This document shows positions 9,092-19,100 of a stretch of 64,000 nt of DNA, piece by piece. The DNA is from Micromonospora nigra (GTDB lineage Bacteria; Actinomycetota; Actinomycetes; Mycobacteriales; Micromonosporaceae), in assembly GCF_900091585.1 (NCBI RefSeq), contig NZ_FMHT01000003.1:1597501-1661500 (forward strand), read 5' to 3'. Position numbers and translations under genes: made by a program. The notes under the pieces are model-generated. The model worked only from the letters and a program-made list of their open reading frames with translations. It ran no database searches and was not told the origin of the DNA. The number at the start of each line of letters is the position of its first letter. Positions within the stretch are counted from its first letter, which is position 1.

Positions 9092-9207
9092 CCGTCAGGT
9101 TAGGGATCTGACGGCATGGCCGTTACCTGCGGAAATGCCCCGCCATCTCACGCGAATCTCACCGCTCAAGGCAGGTCAACGGACCCGCCGAGCACCCCAA
9201 ACGAAAA

Positions 9208-9240
9208 AGGGGCCGGGACCGCCACAGTCCCGACCACCCC
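9208..9240 (-). terminator. Hairpin with leftward T-run
   Basis: The stem CGGGAC (9214-9219) / GTCCCG (9227-9232), extended by GGGG/CCCC, is preceded on the + strand by AAAAA (9204-9208). Read leftward this is a stem followed by TTTTT, an intrinsic terminator. No leftward gene lies upstream, so it may stop antisense transcripts or shape the leader of the next gene. Confidence 0.45.
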
Positions 9241-9268
9241 AACCACGCAACTACTAGAGGCAAATCCG

Positions 9269-9790
9269 GTGACCATCGTAGAACAACCCCCACCCTCCGG
9301 TGCTCAGTCGACCGGGCATGCCGTGCCGCACCCGGACCTGTTCACCTACATGGCCGAGGCAGAGCAGGAACGGCAGGCCGAGGCCGCTCGGATCCTCGCC
9401 GAGACTCCGCCGGTCGCCGTCGACCAGGGCGACGACGAGGGCAGCCCGCTCGACTACGCTCGCCGGTTCCTCGACTTCCACCGCGCCAACCGACACGTCT
9501 ACAAGCTGTTTGAGCACCGGATCCGCCGGTACCAACGCGAGGGTGTGACGTACATCGGTGCCGATCTGGTCCTGGCCAGCATCCGCTGCGACTTCACCGT
9601 TGTCACCAAGTCAGAGCCGTACAAGATCAACAACAATCATCGGGCGTTCCTCAGCAGGCTCCTGCTACACCGGAACCCGGCGCTGGGCAGCATGCTCAAA
9701 CTCCGCCGCAGCATCGCCGACGTCGACCTTTCATGGATCGAAGAGGCTGACGCCATCGACGGCTACACCGCCGGGCAGGTGGCCGCGTGA
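9269..9790 (+). CDS. Conserved phage-type hypothetical protein
   Basis: 173 aa from GTG 9269; the frame is open further upstream, but that part crosses the hairpin at 9208-9240 and is low-complexity. The C-terminal half has a compact domain with the pattern YIGADLVLASIR, KINNNHRAFLSRLLL and NPALGSML. This resembles small proteins common in actinobacterial phages and prophages (pattern recollection, unverified). The N-terminus is Pro/Glu-rich and probably disordered. First gene of the replication module; its stop overlaps the next start. Confidence 0.6.
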   Translation: MTIVEQPPPSGAQSTGHAVPHPDLFTYMAEAEQERQAEAARILAETPPVAVDQGDDEGSPLDYARRFLDFHRANRHVYKLFEHRIRRYQREGVTYIGADLVLASIRCDFTVVTKSEPYKINNNHRAFLSRLLLHRNPALGSMLKLRRSIADVDLSWIEEADAIDGYTAGQVAA

Positions 9791-10125
9791 CCACCTTCGA
9801 CATCGACCACTGGATCAGCCGGGCCCAACACCACCGCGACAACAACGGCGGCTACATGTACGAATCCCTCGCCGTCGAAATGGCCGCCCGCCTCGGCTGG
9901 GACACACCAGCCAAGCTGGCCCGCCAGGTCGGCAACCTCGCCGACGCTCCCACCCTCTACGCGCACTGTGAACCCGTCGCGGAAGCCGCCGCCCTGCTCG
10001 AATGCCTCGGCTGGGCGCAAGGCGTCCTGTTCGCCGCGTGGTTCCGCTCGCTTGAGAACTACCGCGAGGTCCGCGACCACTTCCCAGCCGGCCCCGGCCG
10101 CACCGACCTGAGGTGTTCCGCGTGA
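9787..10125 (+). CDS. Small hypothetical protein upstream of the primase
   Basis: 112 aa, GTG start overlapping the previous stop by 4 nt, with its own stop overlapping the replication gene start (GTGA). Composition is soluble and helical, with conserved-looking aromatic residues (WISRAQ, MYESLAVEMAARLGW). No domain recognised. The overlapping arrangement suggests co-translation with the replication protein. Confidence 0.6.
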   Translation: MTTFDIDHWISRAQHHRDNNGGYMYESLAVEMAARLGWDTPAKLARQVGNLADAPTLYAHCEPVAEAAALLECLGWAQGVLFAAWFRSLENYREVRDHFPAGPGRTDLRCSA

Positions 10126-12620
10126 CCGCCACCCTGGAACCCACCATCACCGCAGCCGACGTCACCGCCGCCGCCTGGGCGTGGCACAGCGCCGGGTACG
10201 CCGTTGTGCCCATCAAAGCCAACGGTGAGAAGCGGCCCGATGGCAAGTGGAAGCAGTACCAGTACGAGCAGCCCACCGACCGGCAGATGCAGGAATGGTT
10301 CGGCGGTCAGCGGCGTACCGGGCTCGGCCTAGTGTGCGGCGCAGTGTCCGGCGGCCTTGAGATGTTCGAGCTTGAAGGCCGCTGCGTCGCCGACGGGGCG
10401 CGGGAAAAGCTGGTGCCCGCCCTCAAGGCGGCTGGCGTCTTCGACGTGTGGAAGCGGCTGATCAATGGCGGCGGGTACGCCGAATGGTCGCCCACCGGCG
10501 GACTGCACCTGTTGTACCGGCTCACCGACCGGGAGGTGCCCGGCAACACGCCGGTGGCGCAGCGGCCCGCCCGCGAAGACGAGTTGACGGCGGACGAGTT
10601 GGAGATCCGGCGGAAGAACCCTTCCAAAGTGTTCCGCCGGGTGCTGGCCGAGACGCGCGGTGAAGGTGGGTTCGTTGTCGTCGCGCCCAGCCACGGCACC
10701 ACCCACGGCAGTGGGCTGCCCTGGTCGTTCGCCGGTTCCGCGCAACCCGGCCAGGTGCCCACCATCACGTGGGATGAGCGGGTGGCCCTGTTCGCGGTCG
10801 TCCACGCGGTTCTCGATGAGATGCCCGCCCCCGAACCCCCTCGGCCGCGCACGCCCCGGCAGCGGGACGACATCGGCGACCGGCCCGGCGACCTGTGGGC
10901 CGCACAAACCGACTGGCCTGACGTCCTCGGCCCGCACGGCTGGCAGCACGTCTACCAGCGCGGCGACATGGACTACTGGCGGCGGCCCGGCAAGAACCTG
11001 GGCTGGTCGGCGCGCACCGGCGGCCGGCATGACGGCCTGTACGTGTGGACCACCAGCAGCGAGTTCCCGGCCGAGGTGCACATCAGCAAGTTCCGAGCGT
11101 TCGCCATCCTCAACCATGGCGGCAACGACAGCGACGCCGCCTCCGAACTGCGGCGACTCGGGTTCGGCAATGACCGTTCCCGGCCGGTGGCCGCCAACCC
11201 GGCACCCGCGCCGGTCGCGGTAGCGCAACCGGAACCGCCGCCACCGGTGGACGACAGCGACACCAAGCCGACCGAACTGGTGCGGCTGCCGAACCTGCCA
11301 CAGTCGTTCTGGGAAGCCCGCCCCCAACTCGGGAAGATCCGAGACGCGGCCTACCACGTCGGGTACAGCGCCGATGCCGTACTGGGAGCCGTGCTCGCAC
11401 GTGGATCCGCCATGGCCCATCACAAACTGGTGTTCGACTTCGGGCGTGGCGCCGGAAGCCTGAACCTGTTTGTGAACCTGCTCGGCCCGTCAGGGTTCGG
11501 CAAGACGAAGGCTGTCGAGGTCGCCCAGGAACTGATCCTGCCGCCGTCGTTCCTCGCCCACGTCAACGGCGAGGTCGACCAGGAACGGTTCAAGGACAGC
11601 GTCGGCCTCGGCACCGGCGAGGGCATGTCCGAGGTGTTCATGGGGGTCATCGACCGAGAAACCGGTGAGATCCACCGGAGCGGCCCCAACAAGGGTGACC
11701 CGAAGACAGAGAAGGTCCGCGCGCAGGTCAGGCACAACGCCTTCTTCTACATCGATGAAGGCGAAACGCTCTCCAAGATGATGCGTGAGCGGCAAGGAGC
11801 CATCATCGCCCCCACCATCCGCACCGCATGGGTGGGCGGCACGCTCGGGCAGACCAACGCTCGGGAGGAAACCACCCGCCTCATACCTAAGCGGTCCTAC
11901 TCGCTGGGCATGGTCATCGGCTACCAGCCGGATGTAGCGCAGGATCTGCTAGCCGACAGCGGGCCGGGTACGCCTCAGCGGTTCCTGTGGCTGTCCGCCG
12001 TCGACCCGCATGTCACCGACGAAGCCCCCGACCTACCTGCCCCGTTCCGGCTGCCGCTCTGCGACGGGAACCGGCAGCCGGTTACCGGAACGATCACCTG
12101 CTACCCGGATCTGCGCGCCCAGCTACGGCGGGAACACCTCGCCAAGGTGCGCGGCGAGGCCATCGTCGCCGAGCTGGACGCCCACGCATCACTGATGAAG
12201 TGCAAGGTTGCCGCCCTGCTCGCCATCCTCGATGACCGCAAGCACGTCACCGAGGATGACTGGGCGCTAGCCGGGGTGGTCTGGGAAACCTCGTGTGCCA
12301 TCCGAGACAGGCTGATCGAGTTCGGCAAGCAGAAGGCCGCCCAGGATCACGAGCAGCGCACGGCGGTCTACGTGGACCGCGAGGTAAGGGCGCATGCCGC
12401 CAAGCGTGAGGCCGACTCGAACGTCGAGCGCATCGCGCGTTGGATCGGGCGCCGCATCCACGAGGGCGGCAGCGCAACGAAGGGGGCGACCCGCAAGGCG
12501 GCAGCCGGACGAGACAAGCCGCTCTTTGAGCCCGCGCTACTCCACGCAGTTCAGCAAGGATGGGTGGTCGTCGCTGATGACGACCGGGAGTTGATGCCTG
12601 GCGATGCGAGGCCGGTATGA
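10122..12620 (+). CDS. Bifunctional primase/polymerase - P-loop helicase-like replication protein
   Basis: About 832 aa. The N-terminal about 230 residues match the prim-pol (archaeo-eukaryotic primase-like) fold: AGYAVVPI..., GLGLVCGAVSGGLEMFELEG with the acidic pair, and PTGGLHLLYR. A middle linker (about 240-385) is Pro-rich. The C-terminal half is a P-loop ATPase with Walker A GPSGFGKT (about residue 460), an acidic FFYIDEGE as Walker B, and downstream arginines. This architecture fits the replication initiators of integrative conjugative elements that replicate after excision. GTG 10122 is preferred over GTG 10113 because it overlaps the previous stop and sits 7 nt after GAGG. Confidence 0.8.
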   Translation: MTATLEPTITAADVTAAAWAWHSAGYAVVPIKANGEKRPDGKWKQYQYEQPTDRQMQEWFGGQRRTGLGLVCGAVSGGLEMFELEGRCVADGAREKLVPALKAAGVFDVWKRLINGGGYAEWSPTGGLHLLYRLTDREVPGNTPVAQRPAREDELTADELEIRRKNPSKVFRRVLAETRGEGGFVVVAPSHGTTHGSGLPWSFAGSAQPGQVPTITWDERVALFAVVHAVLDEMPAPEPPRPRTPRQRDDIGDRPGDLWAAQTDWPDVLGPHGWQHVYQRGDMDYWRRPGKNLGWSARTGGRHDGLYVWTTSSEFPAEVHISKFRAFAILNHGGNDSDAASELRRLGFGNDRSRPVAANPAPAPVAVAQPEPPPPVDDSDTKPTELVRLPNLPQSFWEARPQLGKIRDAAYHVGYSADAVLGAVLARGSAMAHHKLVFDFGRGAGSLNLFVNLLGPSGFGKTKAVEVAQELILPPSFLAHVNGEVDQERFKDSVGLGTGEGMSEVFMGVIDRETGEIHRSGPNKGDPKTEKVRAQVRHNAFFYIDEGETLSKMMRERQGAIIAPTIRTAWVGGTLGQTNAREETTRLIPKRSYSLGMVIGYQPDVAQDLLADSGPGTPQRFLWLSAVDPHVTDEAPDLPAPFRLPLCDGNRQPVTGTITCYPDLRAQLRREHLAKVRGEAIVAELDAHASLMKCKVAALLAILDDRKHVTEDDWALAGVVWETSCAIRDRLIEFGKQKAAQDHEQRTAVYVDREVRAHAAKREADSNVERIARWIGRRIHEGGSATKGATRKAAAGRDKPLFEPALLHAVQQGWVVVADDDRELMPGDARPV

Positions 12621-12644
12621 CCGCCACCGCACATCGCCGCAGAA

Positions 12645-12820
12645 GGGGGACAGGGGGACATGTCCCCCTGCCCCGGACGCAAACCTATCTTGAAAGTCAC
12701 CCCTATTACCTCTCACCTCTCCTATTTGTGCAGGTCAGAGGTGTTGTCGTTGCGTCACTTCCGGTAACTGAACTTCTGTCCCCCGAACGGGAGGGGGACA
12801 CGTCCCCCTTGTCCCCCTCC
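12645..12820. repeat. GGGGGACA box cluster, putative replication origin
   Basis: Six exact copies of GGGGGACA or its complement (12645, 12653, 12661, 12777, 12793, 12810) plus one variant (12801) form two groups around about 108 bp of lower-GC DNA. 12651-12670 is a perfect 20-bp palindrome. 12793-12808 is a second near-palindrome. Between the groups is an inverted repeat CACCTCT (12714-12720) / AGAGGTG (12737-12743). It directly follows the replication protein stop. Iteron-like boxes flanking an easily melted segment fit an origin or an autoregulatory site; function is inferred. Confidence 0.55.
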
Positions 12821-13347
12821 CGGCACGCGGTGGCCGCCGCCCTCTCCCAGTCGGCTCTCGTGTCACGGACCACGCCCCCGGCGGACACCGCCACAGCGGC
12901 GCCCTTGACCTGACCCCAACCACCGACGCACCCGGCCCCCGGCCGACCCGCACCCCCACAGCGGAAACCTCCCCCTCCCAGATGCCGCTTTTGACCTGAC
13001 CGCCACCAGCACACCCGCCGGCTCCTGGCCGACCACCACACCCACCACGGACACCGCCCACATGCTCGACGGGCTAACGCCAGCACCCACCAACCCGGAC
13101 GCGACCCACCCGCGCCCCTGGCGGCCTACGCCAAAACCAACCCCTACGCCGAAACGAACCGGCCCACCCGCAAACCCACAAGACGCGCAAACCCCGGCCC
13201 GGTGAACCCGCCAACATGGGCAACCCGCCAACCCCGTCCCGAACCCACAGCAGGCCATGACCGTCCACCACCGACCCGCACAGCCATGACGGCACCACCC
13301 CGCCGGGACACCCGTCCCAACCGGCACGACACCCCACGGAGCAGCAC
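12821..13347. other. Strand-asymmetric C-rich non-coding stretch
   Basis: About 530 bp with the + strand extremely rich in C and CA/CC dinucleotides and poor in G; from about 12.9 kb to the gene at 13348 no frame looks protein-like. TTGACCTGACC is repeated at 12905-12915 and 12991-13001. Such skew next to a putative origin could mark a single-strand initiation or R-loop region, or just decayed sequence. Confidence 0.4.
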
Positions 13348-14055
13348 ATGCAGCACCCCACCTATGCACTCGACGGCATCCAGGACGGCTATTACGGCGT
13401 GGCGGATCCGGACGACGCAGGCCGGTTGACGTTGTGGGAGGTGCGGGCCGGTATCCCGCGTGACTGGCCGCAGGGCACCCGGTGGCGACCGTGGCCGCCC
13501 AGCTTCACCCACCTCGACCGGCCCGCGAGGGACGAGGCACGCGACGCCTGGTACCGCGACGTCTACTACCCCTGGCGTGAGCAGGTGTCAGCGGCCATCG
13601 CCGCCGACCCTGAGGCGGCCCGTGCCGCGTTCGTAGAGGCCGCCGGGCACCAGGAGCTACCCCCACGCCGCCGCAAGCCCACACGGGCCACCAAGGGCAC
13701 GCCCAGAGGTGGAGGGAAACGCGCCACAGAGGCGGCCCGTCGGCGCGATGAGGTGGCCCTGCTCGCCGCCGCCCTGCATTCCGGTGGCCGATCCTGGCGT
13801 GCTGTCGCCGCCCTGCTCGCCCTGCCGAAAACCTCGGTTCACCGGCTGGCCGCCGACCACGGCCCGGTCGACGTGCCGGAGGCCGCTATTGCGGCGCTCG
13901 CCCTGGCCCGCGCCCACGACCTCACCGAGCAGCTACAGCAGATGCGGCAGGCCGCCGACCCTGCCACCCGCCGCACACTCGACGTGCGGATCAACGCTCT
14001 GGCCCGGCTGCGACACGAACTGGCGGAGCGCGCAGGTGCGGCGGGTGCGCGGTGA
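13348..14055 (+). CDS. Hypothetical protein with C-terminal helix-turn-helix-like segment
   Basis: 235 aa; the ATG is preceded by GGAG with 7-nt spacing. The N-terminal 80 residues are aromatic-rich (YYGVADPDDAGRLTLWEV, WRPWPPSFTH) and look like a small folded domain. A basic linker (RRRKPTRATKGTPRGGGKR) follows, then a segment like a helix-turn-helix (SWRAVAALLALPKTSVHRL, about residues 152-170) and a long helix. Possibly a terminase-small-subunit-like or other DNA-binding protein; no firm family. First of five overlapping genes. Confidence 0.6.
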   Translation: MQHPTYALDGIQDGYYGVADPDDAGRLTLWEVRAGIPRDWPQGTRWRPWPPSFTHLDRPARDEARDAWYRDVYYPWREQVSAAIAADPEAARAAFVEAAGHQELPPRRRKPTRATKGTPRGGGKRATEAARRRDEVALLAAALHSGGRSWRAVAALLALPKTSVHRLAADHGPVDVPEAAIAALALARAHDLTEQLQQMRQAADPATRRTLDVRINALARLRHELAERAGAAGAR

Positions 14056-14534
14056 ACCGCACGCGGTCCGACACACAGACCACCGACGGGTCCGCGTACA
14101 CGGCGGCCCGCCCGCTGCTGGGCGCCCACGTGAGCGGCCCCGCCGCCGTGGTGCTGGCGAAACTGCTGGACGAACACCTACCGGACCGGCTGGCCCGCCT
14201 GCGGCTGCTGGTGGAACGCGGGCAGCTCGGCGCGGAATGGCTGACCGAGACGCTGCACACCTACCGGGCGGTCCGGGCCGCCGCCGATGCGTGGCGGGAT
14301 GCGCCTGCCGTCGCTGCCGTCACGGCAGACCCGCCAGCGGCAGCCGGCCGAGACTGTGAAGGAACGGAGATCGGCACCGAAACGGCGGCTGACCTGCTCG
14401 GGGTCACCCCCAACCGTGTACGTCAACTGGTGCGCGGCGGGGTGATCAACGGGCGGCATGTGGGCCGGACATGGCGGCTGGACCTCGCCGACGTGAAAGA
14501 GCGAATGGAGAAATCCGCGCATGAGCGCATTTGA
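14052..14534 (+). CDS. Protein with C-terminal excisionase-type helix-turn-helix
   Basis: 160 aa from GTG 14052, overlapping the previous stop (GTGA). The C-terminal about 50 residues (AADLLGVTPNRVRQLVRGG, then VGRTWRLDLADV) form a MerR/excisionase-like DNA-binding domain, distinct from the xis-like protein at 8861. The N-terminal part is helical. A DNA-binding role within the cargo operon is likely; target unknown. Confidence 0.65.
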   Translation: MNRTRSDTQTTDGSAYTAARPLLGAHVSGPAAVVLAKLLDEHLPDRLARLRLLVERGQLGAEWLTETLHTYRAVRAAADAWRDAPAVAAVTADPPAAAGRDCEGTEIGTETAADLLGVTPNRVRQLVRGGVINGRHVGRTWRLDLADVKERMEKSAHERI

Positions 14535-15069
14535 CGAGATGCGGGAGATGTTCGAGGCCGCCGGGCACAGTCCGGCGATGGCCCGGCAGGCTGCCATCGG
14601 CCGGTACCGCAACGAGCAGGCGGCCCGTGAGGCACTGGACGGGGTGACCGCTGCCAGCAACCCGGAGGCTGCCGCCCTGGCCGCCGAACACCTCACCCCC
14701 GGATCGGCGCTGCCGGTCGTCGACCAGGCGGAGATCCGGCTGTCGTCGGCGGCGTCGACTTACCTCGGGATGGGGCACGCCGAGGCCGAGCAGTACGCGG
14801 CCCGGCACCGGGAGCGGGCCGAGTCCCGCCACGGCGACCAGATCGCATCCGCCCGGTACATGATCTCGCTTGCTGAGGCGCTGTCGGCTGTTCCGGTCGG
14901 CCCGGTTGCCGTGCGGCCCGCCGCCCCGGTGCTCAACCCGGTCGGCAACCCGGCCGCCACGGCGGAAAGCCTCACCGCAGCCGTCAACCGTGCCGCCGCG
15001 CAGGCAGGAAGGCGTGTCGCCGAGATCGTCGCCCAGCGCCCGACCACCGTCCGGCGGGGTGTCCGATGA
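14521..15069 (+). CDS. Hypothetical Ala-rich helical protein
   Basis: 182 aa, overlapping the previous gene by 14 nt and the next by 4 nt. It is mostly helical with many Ala/Glu/Arg, including PAMARQAAIGRYRNEQAAREALDG-type segments and a Pro/Val-rich stretch near residues 120-140. No domain recognised. The gene chain 13348-15734 is tightly overlapped, so the products are probably made together. Confidence 0.6.
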   Translation: MSAFDEMREMFEAAGHSPAMARQAAIGRYRNEQAAREALDGVTAASNPEAAALAAEHLTPGSALPVVDQAEIRLSSAASTYLGMGHAEAEQYAARHRERAESRHGDQIASARYMISLAEALSAVPVGPVAVRPAAPVLNPVGNPAATAESLTAAVNRAAAQAGRRVAEIVAQRPTTVRRGVR

Positions 15070-15734
15070 GGCGCGTCAAGGTGCTGCCGCTGGCCGACGC
15101 GCAGGCCGCCCTCACCGCCACTGAGCAGACGCTGACCCGGTGGACCACGCAGGCCGCCGAACGTGGCAAGGCCGCCGACCTGCTCGCCGCCGAGCTGGCC
15201 GAGCAGGAAGCGCGGGCCGGTGACGACCTGGCCGCCAGCGACGACCCTGAGACGGACCTCGCCGCAATCGCTGACCGGTTGCAGCGGCTGCGCACCGAGC
15301 AGCAGCTTTCCGCCCAGGCTGCCGCCAGTGCCCGCGCCCAGCTCGACACCGCCCGACGGACGATGCTTCCGGCCATGGCCGAGGTGCTGCGCAGCCGGGC
15401 GAAGGAACTGCGGGAAGCCGCCACCGCCCGGCAGGCGCGCACCGATCAGATGCTCGCCGAACTGTCGGCGTGGGAAGGCGTCTCGTACGGGCCGGTACCG
15501 CGCCGCTCGGCGCTCGGCGACGGGCACACCTGGCGTTCCGTGCCGCTGACCGAGCGGATCACCGAGCGGGCGCAGTGGCTTATCAACCACGCCGACCACC
15601 TCGCCCACCTGGCAGAGCACGCGGAAGCCGATCAGGTTCTCTCGGCGGTCAACGCCGGAACGCCGGAGATGACCGACGTGGAGCGGGTCGCGCTCGGCGT
15701 CGCCGACTCTGAGCCGGCAGACGCCACCAACTGA
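15066..15734 (+). CDS. Coiled-coil hypothetical protein
   Basis: 222 aa, ATG overlapping the previous stop. Residues about 10-130 show heptad-like Ala/Leu/Glu/Arg runs with no prolines, typical of a long coiled coil, followed by a short globular part (YGPVPRRSALGDGHTW) and another helix. Position shortly before the tape-measure-like gene would fit a scaffold or chaperone-like partner, but this is conjecture. Confidence 0.6.
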   Translation: MRRVKVLPLADAQAALTATEQTLTRWTTQAAERGKAADLLAAELAEQEARAGDDLAASDDPETDLAAIADRLQRLRTEQQLSAQAAASARAQLDTARRTMLPAMAEVLRSRAKELREAATARQARTDQMLAELSAWEGVSYGPVPRRSALGDGHTWRSVPLTERITERAQWLINHADHLAHLAEHAEADQVLSAVNAGTPEMTDVERVALGVADSEPADATN

Positions 15735-15843
15735 GGCCATGCCGTGGGGGCGTCAACGTCACCGGGACCGGTAGCCGGATCGAAGGAACGGGAGCGGCTT
15801 TCACCTCCTTTTGCCGCCGAGATCGTTCCTGCGCCCCTCGCCG

Positions 15844-15882
15844 GGGCGGGCCGGCTACACCCCGACGCCAGCCGGCCCGCCC
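15844..15882 (+). terminator. Strong hairpin before the tape-measure unit
   Basis: Perfect 13-bp arms (15844-15856 with 15870-15882) and a 13-nt loop lie between the genes ending at 15734 and starting at 15911. No T-run follows. It may terminate or attenuate transcription of the upstream gene chain. Confidence 0.5.
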
Positions 15883-15910
15883 TGACTCACACGCCCAGGA
15901 AGGCGCCACC

Positions 15911-16192
15911 ATGAGCAGCACACCCCCTACGGCAGGCGAGCATCGGCTACTGCTCGCCGAGTCGGTTCCGGTCCTTCCGGCCTGCCAGTTGATGCTGGCG
16001 GCGCTGGACGCGGACGGCCCGCAGGTGCGGCACCTGATCGACCGCGCCGACCCGCAGGCGTTGATCGCGTCGCTGATGAAACTGTGCGCCTTCATGGGGG
16101 TCGCCGCGTACGGGCCCCACCTGCGGGCACAGATCGCGGTCCTCGCCGCTGACCGCGACATCCACGGAGAGGCCGGTATCGACCGTGTCTGA
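15911..16192 (+). CDS. Small hypothetical protein preceding the tape-measure-like gene
   Basis: 93 aa with AGGAAGG ribosome site 8 nt before the ATG. Helical, with a hydrophobic patch (LMKLCAFMGVAAYG). Overlaps the start of the next gene by 8 nt, implying translational coupling. In tailed phages small chaperone proteins precede the tape measure, sometimes through a frameshift; no slippery sequence is evident here. Confidence 0.55.
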   Translation: MSSTPPTAGEHRLLLAESVPVLPACQLMLAALDADGPQVRHLIDRADPQALIASLMKLCAFMGVAAYGPHLRAQIAVLAADRDIHGEAGIDRV

Positions 16193-19100
16193 CCGCACCG
16201 TGTCCGTTCGCCTGCGGCTGATGGTCCGCGACTACACCAGCGGCGCAACCGAGGCAGAACGCATGACGCGCCGTCTCCGCGACTCGCAGGAGGCGCTGGG
16301 CAGCACGTCTCGGCGCACCGCCGCTGACCTCACCAAGTCGGCGAAAGCCATGGACGTCTGGTCGAGGCGGGCATTCATCGGGACCGCTGCGGTAGCTGGC
16401 GGTGCTGCCGCTGCCGGCGGATCACTCAAGCTGCTGGCGCCCGCCCTGGTGGCGACCGGCGCGGCGGCTGGTGCCCTTCCCGGTCTGGTCGGTGGCGCTG
16501 CCGCCTCGCTGGGAACCCTCAAGGTCGCCACCATGGGGGTCGGTGACGCCCTCGATGACCTGTTCGCCAACGATGATCCGTTCGCCCGCCTGTCTCCGTC
16601 GGCAAAGGCTCTCGTCAACGAGATCGGCCGGTTGAAGCCGCAACTGCTCGACTTCCAGCAGTCCGTACAGGATGCGGCGCTGAGCAGTGCAGCGGGCAAC
16701 TTCAACCGGCTGGCGACCACCACCCTGCCCAGGTTGACCAACGAGGCGGTCATTTTGGGGCGGGCGTGGGATCGCACCTTCACCGCCCTCACCGACGCGG
16801 CCACCGATGCGACGGTGCTCGACGGCATCGGGGTGGCCAGCCGCTCAAGTGCCCGCTTCATGGACGAGTTGGCGATACGCACGCAGGCGCTGGCCCGGTC
16901 GGTGGCCATCCTGATGATGGCGGCGGATCCGCTGACCCGACTGATCGGTGACCGCCTGGTCGGTGCGATTGACCGCATGAACGCGGCTGCGGAGAAGGCA
17001 CGCCGCACCGGCTCGCTGGACGAGTTTTTCCGCTCGGGTGTGGAGACTGGTGGGGCGCTGCTGTCCATCGTCGGCGACATCCTGACCATCAGCGGCCAGG
17101 TTGTGGCTGCGGTGAATAGGCAGAACAGCTCGATCGTGGGCACCGCTGAGGCGTTGGATTCCTACATCAGCTCGGGTCGGTCGGCCCGCGACATCGCCGG
17201 GATCGTTGACACGCTGACCGCCGCGTATGAGGGCATGGCTGACGTGCTGGGCCCGCTCGGTGGGATCGCCCGTGACGCCCTCGCCGATCCGGGAGTCCGT
17301 GACGGGCTCGCCCTCATGTTCGAGGTGCTGGCTGCCGGCTCGCAGGCGCTGCGAGTGGTGTGGGACCTGTTCAACGCGCTGGACGATGATTTGCAGGCGG
17401 TGGTTATCGCCGCCTTTGCCTTGGGGTTGGCGGCGAAGAAGACCGGTACCGCGTTGACGTTGATGGGTGTGGCGGCGCAGGGTGCCGCAACGAGGTTGAC
17501 CGCTCTCGGTGCTGCCGGTGCGGTAGCCGGGCGTGGCCTGACCGGGTTTGTGGGCGTCGCAGGTAAGGCACTGGCTGCTCTGGTGGCGCTGCAACTGGCT
17601 GGGGTGGCATTCGAGCAGTTTGAGCCCGCAGCGGCAAATGTAGATCGGCTCACCGATTCGCTGCGCAAGTTCACGCAGACTGGGCAGGAGACCGGGGAGC
17701 TTACCCGGCTTTTCGGGGACGAACTGAACGGCCTGAACAAAGCGGCTGCGGCGGCTGGTGATGGGTTCTTCGCCAAGACGGCCCGCGCATTGGAGTCGAT
17801 GTTTCCGCATGTCAAATCGTTGAACGAGATTTTTCAAGGCGGTAGCTTCACTGGCTCGGTGGAGCGGTTCCAAGCCTTGGATGCGGCGATCACTGAGTAT
17901 GCGCGCACCACCAACGACGCTGCTGGTACGCAGGCCATCTGGAACCGGGTGCTGTCTGAGTCCGGGCTGGACGCCACCGAGTTGGTGGAGTTGCTGCCCC
18001 GCGCTACGCAGGAGATGACCCGCCTCCACACGGCTGCGCACACGGGTGCGAACTCGGTGCAGGCGTTGGAGGAACGGTCACGGCTGCTCGGCGACGGGTT
18101 GCAAGAAGCTGTCCGCAATGGCCGCAGCTTCATCGATGTGTTCAACGAGATCAACGGCAAGGCCATCGAAACGGCTGAGGCTGAGATTCGGGCTGAGGAA
18201 ACTGTCGACCGGCTGACCGAGGCGTTGAAGCGCAACGGGAGGGCGTTGAACAAGCGCGGCACCGATTTCGATGTGACCAATGAGAAGGGCCGCGAAAACA
18301 AGCAGCTCACTATCGATTTGCTGCGGCTCGGCGCGCAGTACGCGGAGGGCGTCTACCGGGAAACCGATTCGGTGGAGAAGGCAGATGCAGCCTACGAGCG
18401 GTATGCGGGCCGCCTGCGGAAGGTGCTCGGCGACAAGAAGCTGACGGCCGAGCAGATTGATGCGCTGATCGCCAAGTACGGGCAGATGCCCGACTACAAA
18501 GAGGTGCCGGTGTCTGCGCCGGGTCTGCCCGAAGCGACCGGCAACGTGGAGGATTTCAACTTCGCCGTCAAGAGCGTGCCGCCGTCGAAGACGGTGCCGT
18601 TTTGGGCTACCACCGCTTCGGCTGAGGCTGCGGTGCGGGTGTTGAAGAACCGCATCGACGCCCTCAAATCGAAGAACATCTACATCACCGGCACCGTCAG
18701 GTGGACGTCGACCGGGGATCTGCGGGTGCCCGGCGGCAGGGTGCTGCGGGGTGTCGAGCGGTGGGGTGGCGTGTGGTCACCGACGGTGGCGATGGCTGCC
18801 GGTGGAGTCATGCAGGCCGGTGTGTATGCGCCGTCGAACCCGCCGTTGATCATGTGGGCGGAGCCGGAAACTGGCGGTGAGGCGTACATCCCGCGTAAGG
18901 GGGATCCTCGCCGAAGCCTGTCGATCCTGGATGAAGCGGCCGGCTGGTATGGGGCTCAGGTTACGCCGATGGCTGCCGGTGGGATTGTTGGCCCGCAGGT
19001 GGTGCCGGCGGCGTCCGGTTTGGTGTCGGTCGGTCGGTCGACGAGCGGTGGCGGGTTGTCGGGTGGCCGGTTGGACACGATCGACGCCTACATTCGTGCC

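Noticed and set aside
12617..12913. 98-codon frame directly after the replication gene (ATGA overlap)
   Set aside because: It crosses the GGGGGACA palindromes and AT-richer spacer and has no protein-like character; treated as an origin region instead, though a coupled small gene cannot be fully excluded.
12863..13369. Leftward 168-codon frame in the C-rich stretch
   Set aside because: Gly/Val/Trp/Cys low-complexity product of strand skew, no ribosome site.
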